NCBI GenBank assembly: GCA_964432595.1
Contig: CAYSOF010000001.1
Location: 499,001 to 563,000 of the forward strand
Length of the DNA stretch: 64,000 nt
DNA from: DASYLJ01 sp964432595
GTDB lineage: Bacteria > Desulfobacterota > Binatia > DP-6
Direction of reading: 5' to 3'
Shown here: positions 8,443 through 18,584 of the stretch, piece after piece
Position numbering within the stretch: the first letter of the stretch is position 1
Layout: each line of letters opens with the position of its first letter
The notes under the pieces: model-generated
What the model was told of the DNA's origin: nothing
Databases searched by the model: none
The model's input: only the letters and a program-made list of their open reading frames with translations
Translations under genes and position numbers: made by a program

Positions 8443-8979
8443 ATGAGATCCGTCGCCGCCGCCGTCGCGCTCCTGGCCCTCGTGGGACCGATCGGGTGCG
8501 CGCGCCGGACGCCCTCGCCGGCTCCGACCGCGCCGCCGCTGGCCGCGAAGGCGCCGGACCCGGCCACCACCACGTACCTGCTGCTGAAGGTCGGCGAGCG
8601 ACGGCTCTACGTCATGGATCACGATCCGCAGACGCCGATCGAGTCGTACACGATCGCGGTGGGCCGTCCGGGCCACGAGACGCCGATCGGGCGCTTCGAA
8701 GTGTTCGAGATGATCGAGCATCCGGACTTCCAGGTGATCGACAAAAAAGACCGCACGAAGCTGCTCAGGACGATCCCGCCGGGGCCGACGAATCCCCTCG
8801 GCGAACGCTGGATCGGCTTCATGCGCGACGACGCGGGCGTGACCGGCATCCATGGGACGCCGCAGCCGGAGCTCCTCGGGAAGGCGGTCAGCGGGGGGTG
8901 TGTCCGTATGCGGAACGCCGACGTCCTGCGCGTCTTCGCCCGCGTGAAGGTCGGGACCCCCGTCATCGTCGAGCCGTAA
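8443..8979 (+). CDS. L,D-transpeptidase (YkuD domain), exported
   Basis: Predicted periplasmic peptidoglycan cross-linking or protein-anchoring enzyme, 178 aa. The N-terminus MRSVAAAVALLALVGPIGC is a signal sequence with a possible though imperfect lipobox Cys. The catalytic domain has GRPGHETPIGRF, IHGT (His137) and SGGCVRM with nucleophile Cys153, the YkuD signature H-x-S/G ... S-x-G-C-x-R. I take the ATG at 8443; longer in-frame starts would bury the signal peptide. The preceding 131 bp (8312-8442) holds no gene that I can support. An SBBP-repeat fragment follows directly after the stop. Confidence 0.9.
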   Translation: MRSVAAAVALLALVGPIGCARRTPSPAPTAPPLAAKAPDPATTTYLLLKVGERRLYVMDHDPQTPIESYTIAVGRPGHETPIGRFEVFEMIEHPDFQVIDKKDRTKLLRTIPPGPTNPLGERWIGFMRDDAGVTGIHGTPQPELLGKAVSGGCVRMRNADVLRVFARVKVGTPVIVEP

Positions 8980-9237
8980 CCCTCGGTCCTCGGCGGCACC
9001 GGCGACGAGGCGGAGGTGTGGTTCGGCGGCGCCGTCGGCCTGGCGCGCCACGCCGCCGGCAACCGCTATCCGACCGGCACGACGCGCTCGACCGACTTTT
9101 CGACGACGCCCGGCGCCGATCGAACGCTCGACGGGAACGCGGACGTCTTCGTCACCAAGCTCCGTCCCGACGGGTCGGTGGCATACTCGACCTACCTCGG
9201 CGGCGGATGCGACGACTTCGCGCGCGACGTCGCCGTC
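8980..9237 (+). pseudogene. Relic of an SBBP beta-propeller-repeat protein
   Basis: Directly after the L,D-transpeptidase stop, an open frame without a start encodes one complete SBBP repeat. Its landmarks are LGGTGDEAE, AGNRYPTGTT, DFSTTPGAD, DVFVTKLRPDGSV and YSTYLGGGCDDFARDVAV. Intact SBBP proteins carry many such repeats and a secretion signal. Here only about 86 codons remain and the similarity ends just before the terminator hairpin. I read it as the remains of a deleted secreted protein, or the scar of a rearrangement between the transpeptidase and the amidase. Confidence 0.7.
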
Positions 9238-9256
9238 TGCTCCGTTCGTGACACGC

Positions 9257-9294
9257 GAAGAGGGCCACGGGGACGCGCCCCCGTGGCCCTCTTC
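9257..9294 (-). terminator. Strong 16-bp hairpin downstream of the amidase
   Basis: GAAGAGGGCCACGGGG (9257-9272) pairs perfectly with 9279-9294 across a 6-nt loop. It starts 10 nt beyond the amidase stop on the minus strand and probably ends that transcript. There is no T-run, as is common in GC-rich genomes. Confidence 0.75.
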
Positions 9295-9303
9295 CAGGTG
9301 CTC

Positions 9304-12300
9304 TCAGTCGGTCGTCGACACTGCGTAGAGCAGATCGCCCGGGTGGCAGTGGTGCGGCGAGAAGAAGTCGCTGCCCGGGACGCAGCGGAACATGCTCGGG
9401 TTCGTGAAGCTCGGGGCGAGCCGCACGTTCGTCGCCTGCTCGAAGGCGTAGCCGGCGGCGAGGAGCGTCGCCTCTTCGAACGCGCCCGCGACGAAGGAGA
9501 CGCCGATCGGGTTGCGGCCCGCGTTGCCGGTGCCGTAGCCGGCCGGCACGGTGAGGATCGGATAGCCGGCGCGGTCCGCGAGGCCGATCAACGCGTTGTT
9601 GTTCGGCACCACGATCACGTCCGCGGTGGCGAGGATCGCGTCGATCAGTGCCTTGCTGGCCGTGAGGCCGGCGGCCTTGGCGTCTTCGTAGGCGCTCGCC
9701 GTCTCCGGATCCGAGAGGTCGATCGCCAGCGCGTCGAGCAGCTCGCGCTGCTGGTACTTGAGGCCTTCGACCGGATTCGCGTCGTTGTAGGCGACGATGT
9801 CCGCCAACGACGACGGCTGGCTCTTCGCGATGCGCAGGGTCGGGAGGTAGGCGTCGAGGTCACGCCCGAACTCGGTGAGCACGATGCTCGGCGGGAACGG
9901 GTCGGGCACGCTGATGCTGACGACGGTGGTCGTCGCGCCGAGCTCCTGCAGCTTGGCGACGACGTTCGGGTACGGCGCGGTGGTCGAGCTGATCACCGCG
10001 ACGGTCTTGCCGGCGAGCGCCGTCGGCACGAGCCCCGAGCGGTAGTCGGGGAGTGTCGGCGCGCCCTCCGTCGCCTCGTCGGCCGGATCGGGACCGGCGA
10101 TGACCTCGAGCACGGTGGCGGCGTCATAGACGGTGCGTGTGATCGGGCCCGGCGAGTCCTGTGTCTTCGCCGCCGGCAGCACGCCGGTGCGGCTCACGAG
10201 GCCGACCGTCGGCTTGAGCCCGACGACGCCGGCCACGCCGGACGGCGCGATGAGCTGCGCCGAGTCGGTCGACGTCTCGAGGCCCATGGCGAACCCCGCG
10301 AGCCCCGCGGCCGTGGCGGCCGCCGAGCCGGCGGACGAGCCCGCCGTCGTCTTGTCGGTGTCCGACGGCAGCATCACCTGGCCGCCGAGCGAGGAGTAGC
10401 CCTCGGGCAGGTTCGCGTCGAAGATGCCGTTCAGCTCGGTGACGTTCGTCTTGCCGATGACGACTGCGCCGGCCGCTTCGAGCTTCTCGACGAGGGCCGC
10501 GTTCTTCGTGGCCACCGCATTCTGCAGCGCGACCGAGCCGCCCGTCGTCGGCATGCCCTTCACGTCGATGACGTCGGAGAGCGCGACCGGGATGCCGTGC
10601 AGCGGTCCACGGACGAGCCCGCGCCTGCGCTGGTTGTCGAGCTTGTTCGCGGCGGAGAGCGCCGCGTTCGCCTCGACGGCGCGAATCGCCTGGATCGCCG
10701 GGCCTTCGGCGTTCGTCATCGCGATGCGCGCGAGGTACGCCTTCGTGAGATCGTACGACGTCAGCGTGCCGGCCGTCATGCGCGACTGGAGACCCGCAAT
10801 CGACTCGAGCTCGAGCGCGAACGGCATCGGCTTCGCGTTCTTCGCCGGACCGTCGAGCATGTCGTACGTCGGGTTGCAGTCGCCGCGCTTCCAGTACGGG
10901 GGCCGCGGTTCCGTCTTCGCGCAGCGGTACATGCTCGGGTTGAGCGCCGACGCCGGCTGCCGCAGCTTCGTCATCTGCTCGATGACGTAGGCGACGCCGA
11001 TCAGGTTCCGCTCGCTGAGCTGGTTGCCGTGGATCGACACGCCGACCGCGCGGCGATGCGTCGCGCTGTAGCCCATCGGGATCGTGATCTGCGGCGTCCC
11101 GGCGGCGGCGCCGCTCGGGACGCTGCCGAGGATCGCGATGAAGTCGTCGCTCGGGTCGTCCGGCGTCTCGTTGTTCATCATCTTGTCGATCGCCGCCCAC
11201 TGCGCGGCGCGCCGGATCGGCATGGCGGCCTGATAGGCCAGCTGATTGGCGCCGCCCGGCGTGACGTCGGCCTGCGACGCGTTCAGGTGCGAGTTGTTGC
11301 CGAACTTGAGCGCCTCGTGCTCGTTCGCCTGGTTGTCGGCGATCTCCTCGAGCAGGCTCTTGATCGGCGCGAGCGGCCCGAGATTGCGGTAGTAGAGGTT
11401 GATCGCGTTGTGCTGCTGATAGCCCGACGGCAGCGACGGGACGTCGCCGACCGCGATCGACGGCCGCTCGACCATGATCGCGCCCGCGGCGACGAGCGCA
11501 TCGAACGCGAGCTTCGCCGGCGACCCGTCATCGAAGGTGCCGTTGTAGCCGATGCGCTTCCCCTGGACGAAGTCGATGTCGAGCGCCGACATGTAGTCCG
11601 GAATCGGATCGGGCGCGCGCGTGACCGACTGCTCCCAATTCGGGCCGAAGACCTCGGCGTATCCCGCCTCGTTCTTCGGATCGCGTCCCGCCATGGACTG
11701 CAGGTGCATCGCGGCGTTCGCGACGGTGCGATCCATCGGGCCCGCGGTGTCCTGCGACGACGAGATCGGGCCGATGCCGTACGCCGGCACGAGGCCGACC
11801 GTCGGCCGGATGCCGACGAGGCTCTGCGCGGTCGACGGGCTGATGATCGAGCCGGACGTCTCCGTGCCGACCGTGAGCATCGACAGCGCGGCGGCGCCGG
11901 CCGTGCCGGATCCGGACGACGAGCCGCTCGGATTCTGGTCGGCGTCGAGGCCGTGCACCACCTGGCCGGTGAGATTCGAGAAGCCCGACGGCTGGTTGCC
12001 GAAGCTGTTGGCGTACTCCGAGAGCCCGAGCTTCCCGAGGATGACGACGCCGCTCGCGCGCAGCTTCTTCACGATGCCCGAATCGTCCTCGGGGAAGGAG
12101 TTCCGCAGCGAGTAGTTGCCGTTCGACGTGTACATGCCCTTCACGTCGATCAGGTCCTTCAGCAGCGCGGGAAGGCCGTGCGCGGGGCCGCGGACGATGC
12201 CGGCCTTGCGCTCCTTGTCCATCTGCGCGGCTTCTTTGAGCGCGTCCGCGTTCAGCTGTGTGACCGCGTTCAGGCCGGGGCCGCGCTTGTTCAGCGCCTC

Positions 12301-12531
12301 GATGCGCTTGATGTAGGCCTTCGTCAGCTTCACCGACGTCAGCGTGCCGTCCTCCATCATCTTGATCGCGGTCGGCCCGTCGAGGGCCTCGAGGTCGAGG
12401 ATCTCGGCGACGGCCGGCGTGGCCCTCGCGACCAGCATGGCCGCCGCCATCAGCATCAGGTGTCGCACGACCGTCGTGACGGTCGTGCCGCGTGTGCCCG
12501 GCGCATCCGCCCGGCCGTTCAGTGTCGACAT
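9304..12531 (-). CDS. Secreted double-domain amidase (tandem amidase-signature domains)
   Basis: A 1075-aa exported protein with two complete amidase-signature folds in tandem; the family is usually 450-500 aa with one. The ATG at 12531 is preceded by GAGGGAG and is followed by an N-terminal hydrophobic signal (LMLMAAAMLVARATPAVA). Domain 1 (about 45-560) has Lys125 in ALLKDLID, the Ser-rich PSGSSSGSG loop and TETSGSIISPS, i.e. the Lys-Ser-Ser triad. Domain 2 (about 575-1075) has the same landmarks (LHGIPVAL..., AGSSAGSAAA), but the catalytic Lys is Ser652 (ALSDVID) and the nucleophile loop is three residues longer. Domain 2 is therefore probably inactive. The natural amide substrate is unknown. 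A perfect hairpin follows the gene. Confidence 0.88.
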   Translation of the reverse strand: MSTLNGRADAPGTRGTTVTTVVRHLMLMAAAMLVARATPAVAEILDLEALDGPTAIKMMEDGTLTSVKLTKAYIKRIEALNKRGPGLNAVTQLNADALKEAAQMDKERKAGIVRGPAHGLPALLKDLIDVKGMYTSNGNYSLRNSFPEDDSGIVKKLRASGVVILGKLGLSEYANSFGNQPSGFSNLTGQVVHGLDADQNPSGSSSGSGTAGAAALSMLTVGTETSGSIISPSTAQSLVGIRPTVGLVPAYGIGPISSSQDTAGPMDRTVANAAMHLQSMAGRDPKNEAGYAEVFGPNWEQSVTRAPDPIPDYMSALDIDFVQGKRIGYNGTFDDGSPAKLAFDALVAAGAIMVERPSIAVGDVPSLPSGYQQHNAINLYYRNLGPLAPIKSLLEEIADNQANEHEALKFGNNSHLNASQADVTPGGANQLAYQAAMPIRRAAQWAAIDKMMNNETPDDPSDDFIAILGSVPSGAAAGTPQITIPMGYSATHRRAVGVSIHGNQLSERNLIGVAYVIEQMTKLRQPASALNPSMYRCAKTEPRPPYWKRGDCNPTYDMLDGPAKNAKPMPFALELESIAGLQSRMTAGTLTSYDLTKAYLARIAMTNAEGPAIQAIRAVEANAALSAANKLDNQRRRGLVRGPLHGIPVALSDVIDVKGMPTTGGSVALQNAVATKNAALVEKLEAAGAVVIGKTNVTELNGIFDANLPEGYSSLGGQVMLPSDTDKTTAGSSAGSAAATAAGLAGFAMGLETSTDSAQLIAPSGVAGVVGLKPTVGLVSRTGVLPAAKTQDSPGPITRTVYDAATVLEVIAGPDPADEATEGAPTLPDYRSGLVPTALAGKTVAVISSTTAPYPNVVAKLQELGATTTVVSISVPDPFPPSIVLTEFGRDLDAYLPTLRIAKSQPSSLADIVAYNDANPVEGLKYQQRELLDALAIDLSDPETASAYEDAKAAGLTASKALIDAILATADVIVVPNNNALIGLADRAGYPILTVPAGYGTGNAGRNPIGVSFVAGAFEEATLLAAGYAFEQATNVRLAPSFTNPSMFRCVPGSDFFSPHHCHPGDLLYAVSTTD

Positions 12532-12848
12532 TGCTCCCTCCATCGAAGCGTTCGTGTGGATGGTTCCCGTGCTCGGCGGAGCCGGGAGCAATGCGTATGC
12601 CGAGGTATCGTGCGGCAGACCCACGAAAATCGACGGGCGACGTCCGGATTGCTCGCATGCTGCTCACCGTGCTGCCGATGGCGGCAGCACGGCGCACGTG
12701 GCCGGCCGAGCGGACGGGTATTGCCCGACGTCGCCGTGAACGGCATGGACGCTCTGAAGGGCGCGACGGTCGGAGCGCTTCACACGATGAAACCGCACGA
12801 CATGGTCCGAGACATGGTCACGGAGATCGCGGGCGAGGGCGGCCGGCC
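12532..12848. other. Divergent intergenic region between amidase and response regulator
   Basis: 317 bp holding the 5' leaders of both genes. It has a perfect 9-bp hairpin (12669-12677 with 12682-12690, loop ATGG). It also has a possible 35-codon ORF (ATG 12745, stop 12850-12852) whose TGA overlaps the regulator's GTG. That ORF matches no family I know. The 12-mer GCCGTGAACGGC occurs at 12733-12744 and again at 12846-12857, at the two potential start sites. No convincing sigma-70 boxes. Confidence 0.45.
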
Positions 12849-13463
12849 GTGAACGGCCAGGCGCCGATCGTCTTCGTCGTCGACGACGACCCGTTCGGGC
12901 GCGCGATCACGGAGCGCCTGCTGCGCTCCGTCGGCTTCGACGTCGAGACCTTCGACTCGGCCGCCGAGCTGATGGAGGCGGCACGCCCGGATCGTCCGGC
13001 CTGCCTGGTGCTCGACGTGCAGCTCCCCGCACAGGGCGGTCTCGACCTGCAGCAGGAGCTCGTCGGGTCGGGCGTCACGATGCCGATCGTCTTCGTCACG
13101 GGCCAGGGCGACGTCCCGATGACCGAGCGGGCGATGAAGGCGGGCGCCGTCGAGTTCCTGGCGAAGCCCTACCGGCGAAACCACCTGCTCGCCGCCGTCC
13201 GCACCGCCATCGAGCGCGACACGATCGCCCGCCGCCAGCGCTCGGAGGCCACGGACCTCCGGGCGCGGTACGAGGCGCTGAACCCCCGCGAGCGCGAGGT
13301 GATGACCCACATCGTGGCCGGGATGTTGAACAAGCAGATCGCCTTCGAGCTCGAGACGACGGAGCGCGCCATCGAGTTCCATCGCGCGCAGATCATGCAG
13401 AAGATGCGCGCCCGCTCGCTCGCGGAGCTCGTCGGGATGGTGGCGCGCCTCGGCCCCGGCTGA
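12849..13463 (+). CDS. FixJ/NarL-type response regulator
   Basis: DNA-binding two-component regulator, 204 aa. The receiver domain (residues 6-120) has the acidic pocket VVDDD, phospho-acceptor Asp56 in CLVLDVQLP, Thr in FVTGQGD and Lys in FLAKPYR. The output domain (about 140-204) is a LuxR-type helix-turn-helix: LNPREREVMTHIVAGMLNKQIA then TTERAIEFHRAQIMQKM. The FixJ-like spacing and KPYRRNHLL suggest the FixJ/TtrR subgroup. The start is the GTG that overlaps the stop of a tiny upstream ORF (GTGA). No partner kinase is adjacent; the nearest is the GAF histidine kinase at 17063-18505. Confidence 0.9.
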   Translation: MNGQAPIVFVVDDDPFGRAITERLLRSVGFDVETFDSAAELMEAARPDRPACLVLDVQLPAQGGLDLQQELVGSGVTMPIVFVTGQGDVPMTERAMKAGAVEFLAKPYRRNHLLAAVRTAIERDTIARRQRSEATDLRARYEALNPREREVMTHIVAGMLNKQIAFELETTERAIEFHRAQIMQKMRARSLAELVGMVARLGPG

Positions 13464-13476
13464 CGCCGGCGCGCGC

Positions 13477-13962
13477 TCAGCCGCCGCAGAACAACTGGGT
13501 CACGTAGAGGATGCCCGCGCCGTCGGTCACCGCGCCGACGCCGGTCATCACGAACCGGCCTTCGATGTTCCGCCGGTGTCCCGGGCTGTCGAGCCAGCCG
13601 TCGAGCGCGGTCTGCGCGGCGTCGCGATAGCCGCCCTGCAGGGCGACGTTCTCGCCGGCATGCCGGCACGCCATGACCGCACGCAGCGCGTCCGCGCGCG
13701 CGAGGAAGTCGTCGTGTCCGAACGCGCGCGCGCGGGTCGCCATCGCGCGGCTGTGGAGACGCGCCTGACGCGTGATGCGCGGGTCGAGCAGCAGCGGCGG
13801 CAGGCGGCGCGCGCGACGATGCCGGTTGACGAGCGTGATCACGTCGCGCTCGACCGTCGAGATCGTGAGCGGCGGCGGCCGGCGTGGCGGTGGCGGACGT
13901 CCGTCGACGGCGACTGCCAGTCCGCAGACGAGCAGCAGAGCGACTCCGAGGCGTGCGCGCAT
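13477..13962 (-). CDS. Secreted CAP-domain (SCP/PR-1-like) protein
   Basis: A 161-aa exported CAP-superfamily protein. The start at 13962 opens a signal peptide (MRARLGVALLLVCGLAVAVDG); an in-frame ATG eight codons upstream is an alternative. The CAP landmarks appear in order: VNRHRRARRLPPLL, a first His in RLHSRAMA, GHDDF, then AGENVA, WLDSPGHRRNI with the second His, and GVGAV. Bacterial CAP proteins are secreted and their function is mostly unknown (nuclease, protease and lipid-binding activities have been reported for members). It is convergent with the response regulator (13-bp gap) and divergent from the subtilase. Confidence 0.85.
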   Translation of the reverse strand: MRARLGVALLLVCGLAVAVDGRPPPPRRPPPLTISTVERDVITLVNRHRRARRLPPLLLDPRITRQARLHSRAMATRARAFGHDDFLARADALRAVMACRHAGENVALQGGYRDAAQTALDGWLDSPGHRRNIEGRFVMTGVGAVTDGAGILYVTQLFCGG

Positions 13963-13977
13963 ACGTCGAACGACGTA
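13962..13977. promoter_or_regulatory. 16-bp inverted repeat at the CAP-protein start
   Basis: TACGTCG and CGACGTA with a 2-bp centre sit exactly at and upstream of the ATG at 13962, within the region between divergent CAP and subtilase genes. It could be an operator; no cognate regulator can be assigned. Confidence 0.35.
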
Positions 13978-14044
13978 GTAGCGCATCTGCCGTCGGGGAT
14001 GCACTTCAACGCGTGACGGCCTCGTGGTAACGACCAGCGCCCGT

Positions 14045-15970
14045 ATGCGGCCGCTCCTGTGCGTCCTGGCGTTGCTCGGTGCGATGACCGCGACCTGCGA
14101 CGCGCTCGCGGCGCACGGTCCGGACGCGGTGAGCCGCAAGCTCGCCGGCTCACTGCGCCACGCGCCTCGCGCGGCGCGATCGTCGGCCGGTCCGACCGGT
14201 GCCGAGCCGTGGCGCGCCGGGTCGCGCGTGCACGTGTACGTCCGCGTGACGAACACCGCCGCCGAGACGCTGCAGGCGCTGCGTGCGCGCGGCCTCGAGA
14301 TCGTCGTCGTGAGCGACGCGTTCGGCGGGCTCGTCGACGGGTGGGCCGACGCGTCGGCGCTGCCGTCGATCGCCGAGCTCGCGGCGGTCACCATGATCCG
14401 GCCCGTCGCGCCCGCGATCACGCAGGCGGGCGCAGTGGTGACGGCGGGCGACGCCGCGCTGCGCGCGGACGCGGTTCGCGCCGCCGGCTACACGGGCGCC
14501 GGCGTGCCGCTCGGTCTGATCTCCGACGGCATCACGTCGGCGGAGCAGTTCCGCGCCGCCGGCGAGCTGCCCGCCGTCACCGTACCGCCCGACCCGCGCT
14601 GCTCGAGCTTCGAGGGCGACGAGGGCACGGCGATGCTCGAGATCGTCCACGACGTCGCGCCCGGCGCCGGCCCGCTCTTCTTCGCGTCCTTCGGGCAGAG
14701 CGGCGCCTTCATGGCCGACGCCGTCCGCTGTCTCGCCGACGCCGGCGCGCGCGTCATCGTCGACGACGTGACGTTCGGCGACGAGCCGTTCTTCCAGGAC
14801 GGTCCGCTCGCGATCGCGGCGCGCGAGGTGGTGCAGCGCGGCGTCTCGTACCACACGTCGGCGGGCAACCGCGGCCGCGAGTTCCTGGAGGTGCCGCTCT
14901 CGCCCGCGTTGTACGGACCGCCGCTCGGCACGATCCACAACTTCGATCCGGCGGGCATCGGCGATCCCGGCAACGAGGTGACCGTGGGCGCGGGCGGCGG
15001 CGCCACCTGCGTGATCCAGTGGGACGAGCCGTTCGGCGCCGCGGCGACCGACCTCGACCTGCTCGCCATCCAGGGCTCTCCGAACAACGTCATCGCCAAG
15101 AGCGACAACCCCCAGGACGGCACGCAGGATCCCGTCGAGCTGGTGCAGATCAACAACCCGACGGATACCGATCAGGTGGTCTCGCTGGTCGTGCAGCTCT
15201 TCAGCGGCGACCCGAATCGCCGCTTCCGCATGATGTGTTTCCGCTCCATCGCGATGGAGCACGTCTCGGCGGAAGGCGCGATCTACGGGCAGCAGGCGGT
15301 CGCCGAGGTGATCGCGGTCTCGGCGATCAACATGGGCGAGGAGGGCCTCGACACGGTGAGTGCCGAGAGCTCGCCGGGTCCGGCGACGATCCTCTTCCCG
15401 TCGCCCGAGACGCGCGAGAAGCCCGATCTCGCGTCGTTCGACGGCGTCGAGACGGCGGTCGGGCAGGCGGGGCTGTTCCCGAACCCGTTCTTCGGAACGT
15501 CGGCCGCGGCGCCGCACACCGGCGCGGTCGCGGCGCTGATGCTGAGCAAGAACCCGTCGCTGTCTCCCGGACAGATCGGCCAGATCATGAAGGCGACGGC
15601 GGTCGACATCGGTCCGCCGGGCTTCGATCGTCGCGCCGGCGCGGGCCGCCTCGACGCACTCGCCGCGATCGCGGGCGTGCCGTGCGTCGACGTCGCGGCG
15701 CTGCCGGCGGAGGCGTCGTGCGGCGGCGAGAAGGCGCCGAAGCCGGCGGTGGCCGCCTATCGCTCGGCGCGGCGTCTGGCGCTCTCCGCCGCGGGCGCGC
15801 CCGAGAAGAAGGCGCGCAAGAAGCTGCTCGCCGCGCGCAGGCGCCTGCTCAAGGGACGGAAGGCGCTCGACAAGCAGGCGGCGAGGGGCAAGGTGTCGGC
15901 GGGCTGCGCCGACGGCCTGCGCGGCGCGCTCGCGGTGCTCGATCAGGCCGCGTCCTGCCGGCTGTCGTGA
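14045..15970 (+). CDS. Secreted subtilase-fold peptidase with Glu at the His position
   Basis: A 641-aa exported S8-type protein. The ATG at 14045 starts a signal peptide (MRPLLCVLALLGAMTATCDALA). The subtilase core spans about 135-530: Asp161 in GLISDGI, the oxyanion Asn in YHTSAGNRG, and nucleophile Ser486 in FFGTSAAAPH. Where subtilisins have the HGT of the catalytic His, this protein has Glu193 in DEGTAM, followed by LEIVHDVAPGA. The Glu resembles the Glu-Asp-Ser triad of sedolisins, so activity may be retained with altered chemistry, perhaps at low pH. After two cysteines, the last 75 residues are a Lys/Arg/Ala-rich helical tail (KKARKKLLAARRRLLKG) like those of the secreted proteins at 45.6-48.3 kb. 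Confidence 0.85.
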   Translation: MRPLLCVLALLGAMTATCDALAAHGPDAVSRKLAGSLRHAPRAARSSAGPTGAEPWRAGSRVHVYVRVTNTAAETLQALRARGLEIVVVSDAFGGLVDGWADASALPSIAELAAVTMIRPVAPAITQAGAVVTAGDAALRADAVRAAGYTGAGVPLGLISDGITSAEQFRAAGELPAVTVPPDPRCSSFEGDEGTAMLEIVHDVAPGAGPLFFASFGQSGAFMADAVRCLADAGARVIVDDVTFGDEPFFQDGPLAIAAREVVQRGVSYHTSAGNRGREFLEVPLSPALYGPPLGTIHNFDPAGIGDPGNEVTVGAGGGATCVIQWDEPFGAAATDLDLLAIQGSPNNVIAKSDNPQDGTQDPVELVQINNPTDTDQVVSLVVQLFSGDPNRRFRMMCFRSIAMEHVSAEGAIYGQQAVAEVIAVSAINMGEEGLDTVSAESSPGPATILFPSPETREKPDLASFDGVETAVGQAGLFPNPFFGTSAAAPHTGAVAALMLSKNPSLSPGQIGQIMKATAVDIGPPGFDRRAGAGRLDALAAIAGVPCVDVAALPAEASCGGEKAPKPAVAAYRSARRLALSAAGAPEKKARKKLLAARRRLLKGRKALDKQAARGKVSAGCADGLRGALAVLDQAASCRLS

Positions 15971-16028
15971 CGAACACGCGTTGACGTAGCCTCTCCGCAC
16001 GCCAAGCGTGGGACGGACGGGAGGACGC

Positions 16029-17062
<1,034 letters not shown>

Positions 17063-17081
<19 letters not shown>

Positions 17082-18505
17082 CCGACGACGGGCCGCGCCG
17101 GTACCGTCAGCGTGAACGTCGAGCCGACACCCGGTCGGCTCTCCGCGTCCAGCGTGCCGCCGAGGAGCGCGGTCAGCCGCTTCGCGACGTGCAGGCCGAG
17201 CCCGACGCCGCCGTGGCGACGCGTCGACGACGCGTCGGCCTGGCGGAACATCTCGAAGACGACGCCGAGCTCGGCCGCGGTCATGCCGATGCCCGTGTCG
17301 CGCACGTGCACCGTCAGACGGCCGTCGTGCAGCCCCGTCTCCACCTCGACGGTGCCGGCGTCCGTGAACTTGAGCGCATTGCCGACCACGTTCTTCAGGA
17401 TCGTCTTGAGCTTGACGCGATCGCCGAGGATCGGCGGCAGACCGGGCGCGTGCCGCCAGCGGAGCCGCACGCCAGGGTGCACCAGCGCCGCGAGCTCGGC
17501 GTCGAGGTCGCAACACGCGAGCGGCAGGTCGACGGGCTCGAGCACGACCTCCTCGCGTCCCGCCTCGAGCCGCCCGAGGTCGAGCGTCGCGGTGATGAGC
17601 TCGTGCAACGCACGTGACGTCGCCATCACGCGCTCGACGAGGTCGCGCTGCGCCGGCTCGAGCGGCCCCATCGCGGGATCGGCCAGCATGTCGGCGTAGC
17701 CGATGATGACGTTCAGCGGCGTGCGCAGCTCGTGCGACATCGTCGCGACGAACTCCGATTTGAGCCGCACGGCTTCGAGCGCGGCGTCCCGCGTCTCCTC
17801 GAGCTCGATCGCCGTCTGCCGCCGCTCGATGACCGAGCCGACCCAGCGCGCGAGCAGCTGCAGCACGTCGTGATCGTGGACGTCGAACGGCTGCGGCGAC
17901 GGCTTGGCGGCGGCGAAGCCGAGCGTGCCGAATACGCGGCCGTGCACCACGAGCGGCGCGCCGATGAACGCTGCCATCCGCATGACCCGTCGGGCCGGGT
18001 GATCGCGGTACGGCGACGACGCCACGTCCGCGAACGACACGGGGCCGCCGGCCGCCAGCGTGATCTCCGTGTAGGTGTCGGCGAGCGCGAAGCGCTGGCC
18101 GGGCATCAGGACGTCGGCCGGCGTGTGCACGTGCTCGACGACCGTGTCGTCGCCCTCGACGCGCGAGACGATGCCGATCTCGGTGCCGAACCAGCCGCAC
18201 CCGAGGCGGAGCGCCGCGACGATCTGATCGTCGAGCGAGCGCTCGGCGTCGGCGGCCACCTCGTACAGGGAGCGGATGCGCTGCGTGTGGCGCCGCACCG
18301 CCGCCTCCGCCCGGTCCTGCTCGAGCCGGGTGGCGCCGCGGCGTCGTGCCAGCAGCACCGCCAAGCCGGCCGTTCCGGCGATGGCGATGGCGACGCCCGC
18401 GCCGAGCGGCCGGCGCAGGACGTCCTCCCATGGCACCAGCATGCCCAGCGCCGAGCCCGCGAAGACACTCAGGGACACGACGACGGGTCGGAGCATGCGG
18501 GTCAT
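17063..18505 (-). CDS. Sensor histidine kinase with GAF domain
   Basis: A 480-aa membrane-anchored two-component kinase. Two hydrophobic helices lie at the N-terminus (VVVSLSVFAGSALGML and GVAIAIAGTAGLAVLLA). A short linker leads to a GAF domain at about 80-225 (SLYEVAADAERSL... FIGAPLVVHGRVFGTLGF). HisKA has His258 in SEFVATMSHELRTPLN. The HATPase domain shows the N box (NVVGNALKF), DTGIGM and GVGLGLHVAK. The GAF domain would sense a small ligand or bear the input; nothing indicates which. The start is the ATG of MTRMLRP just before the first helix. No regulator is adjacent; the orphan FixJ-type regulator at 12849 is a possible partner. Confidence 0.9.
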
Positions 18506-18584
18506 GGCTGGCGGGGACCTTTTGAAGTCGATATCGAATATCGGCATTCGCCCCGTGGTCTTGAACCGCTGGCTGGCGCAGCGG
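18506..18584. promoter_or_regulatory. Divergent promoter region with AT-rich palindrome
   Basis: The 79 bp between kinase and methyltransferase include TCGATATCGA (18528-18537), a perfect 10-bp palindrome followed by another ATATCG. It is an AT-rich island in very GC-rich DNA, as expected for a shared promoter or operator. No clear -35/-10 pair can be assigned. Confidence 0.3.
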
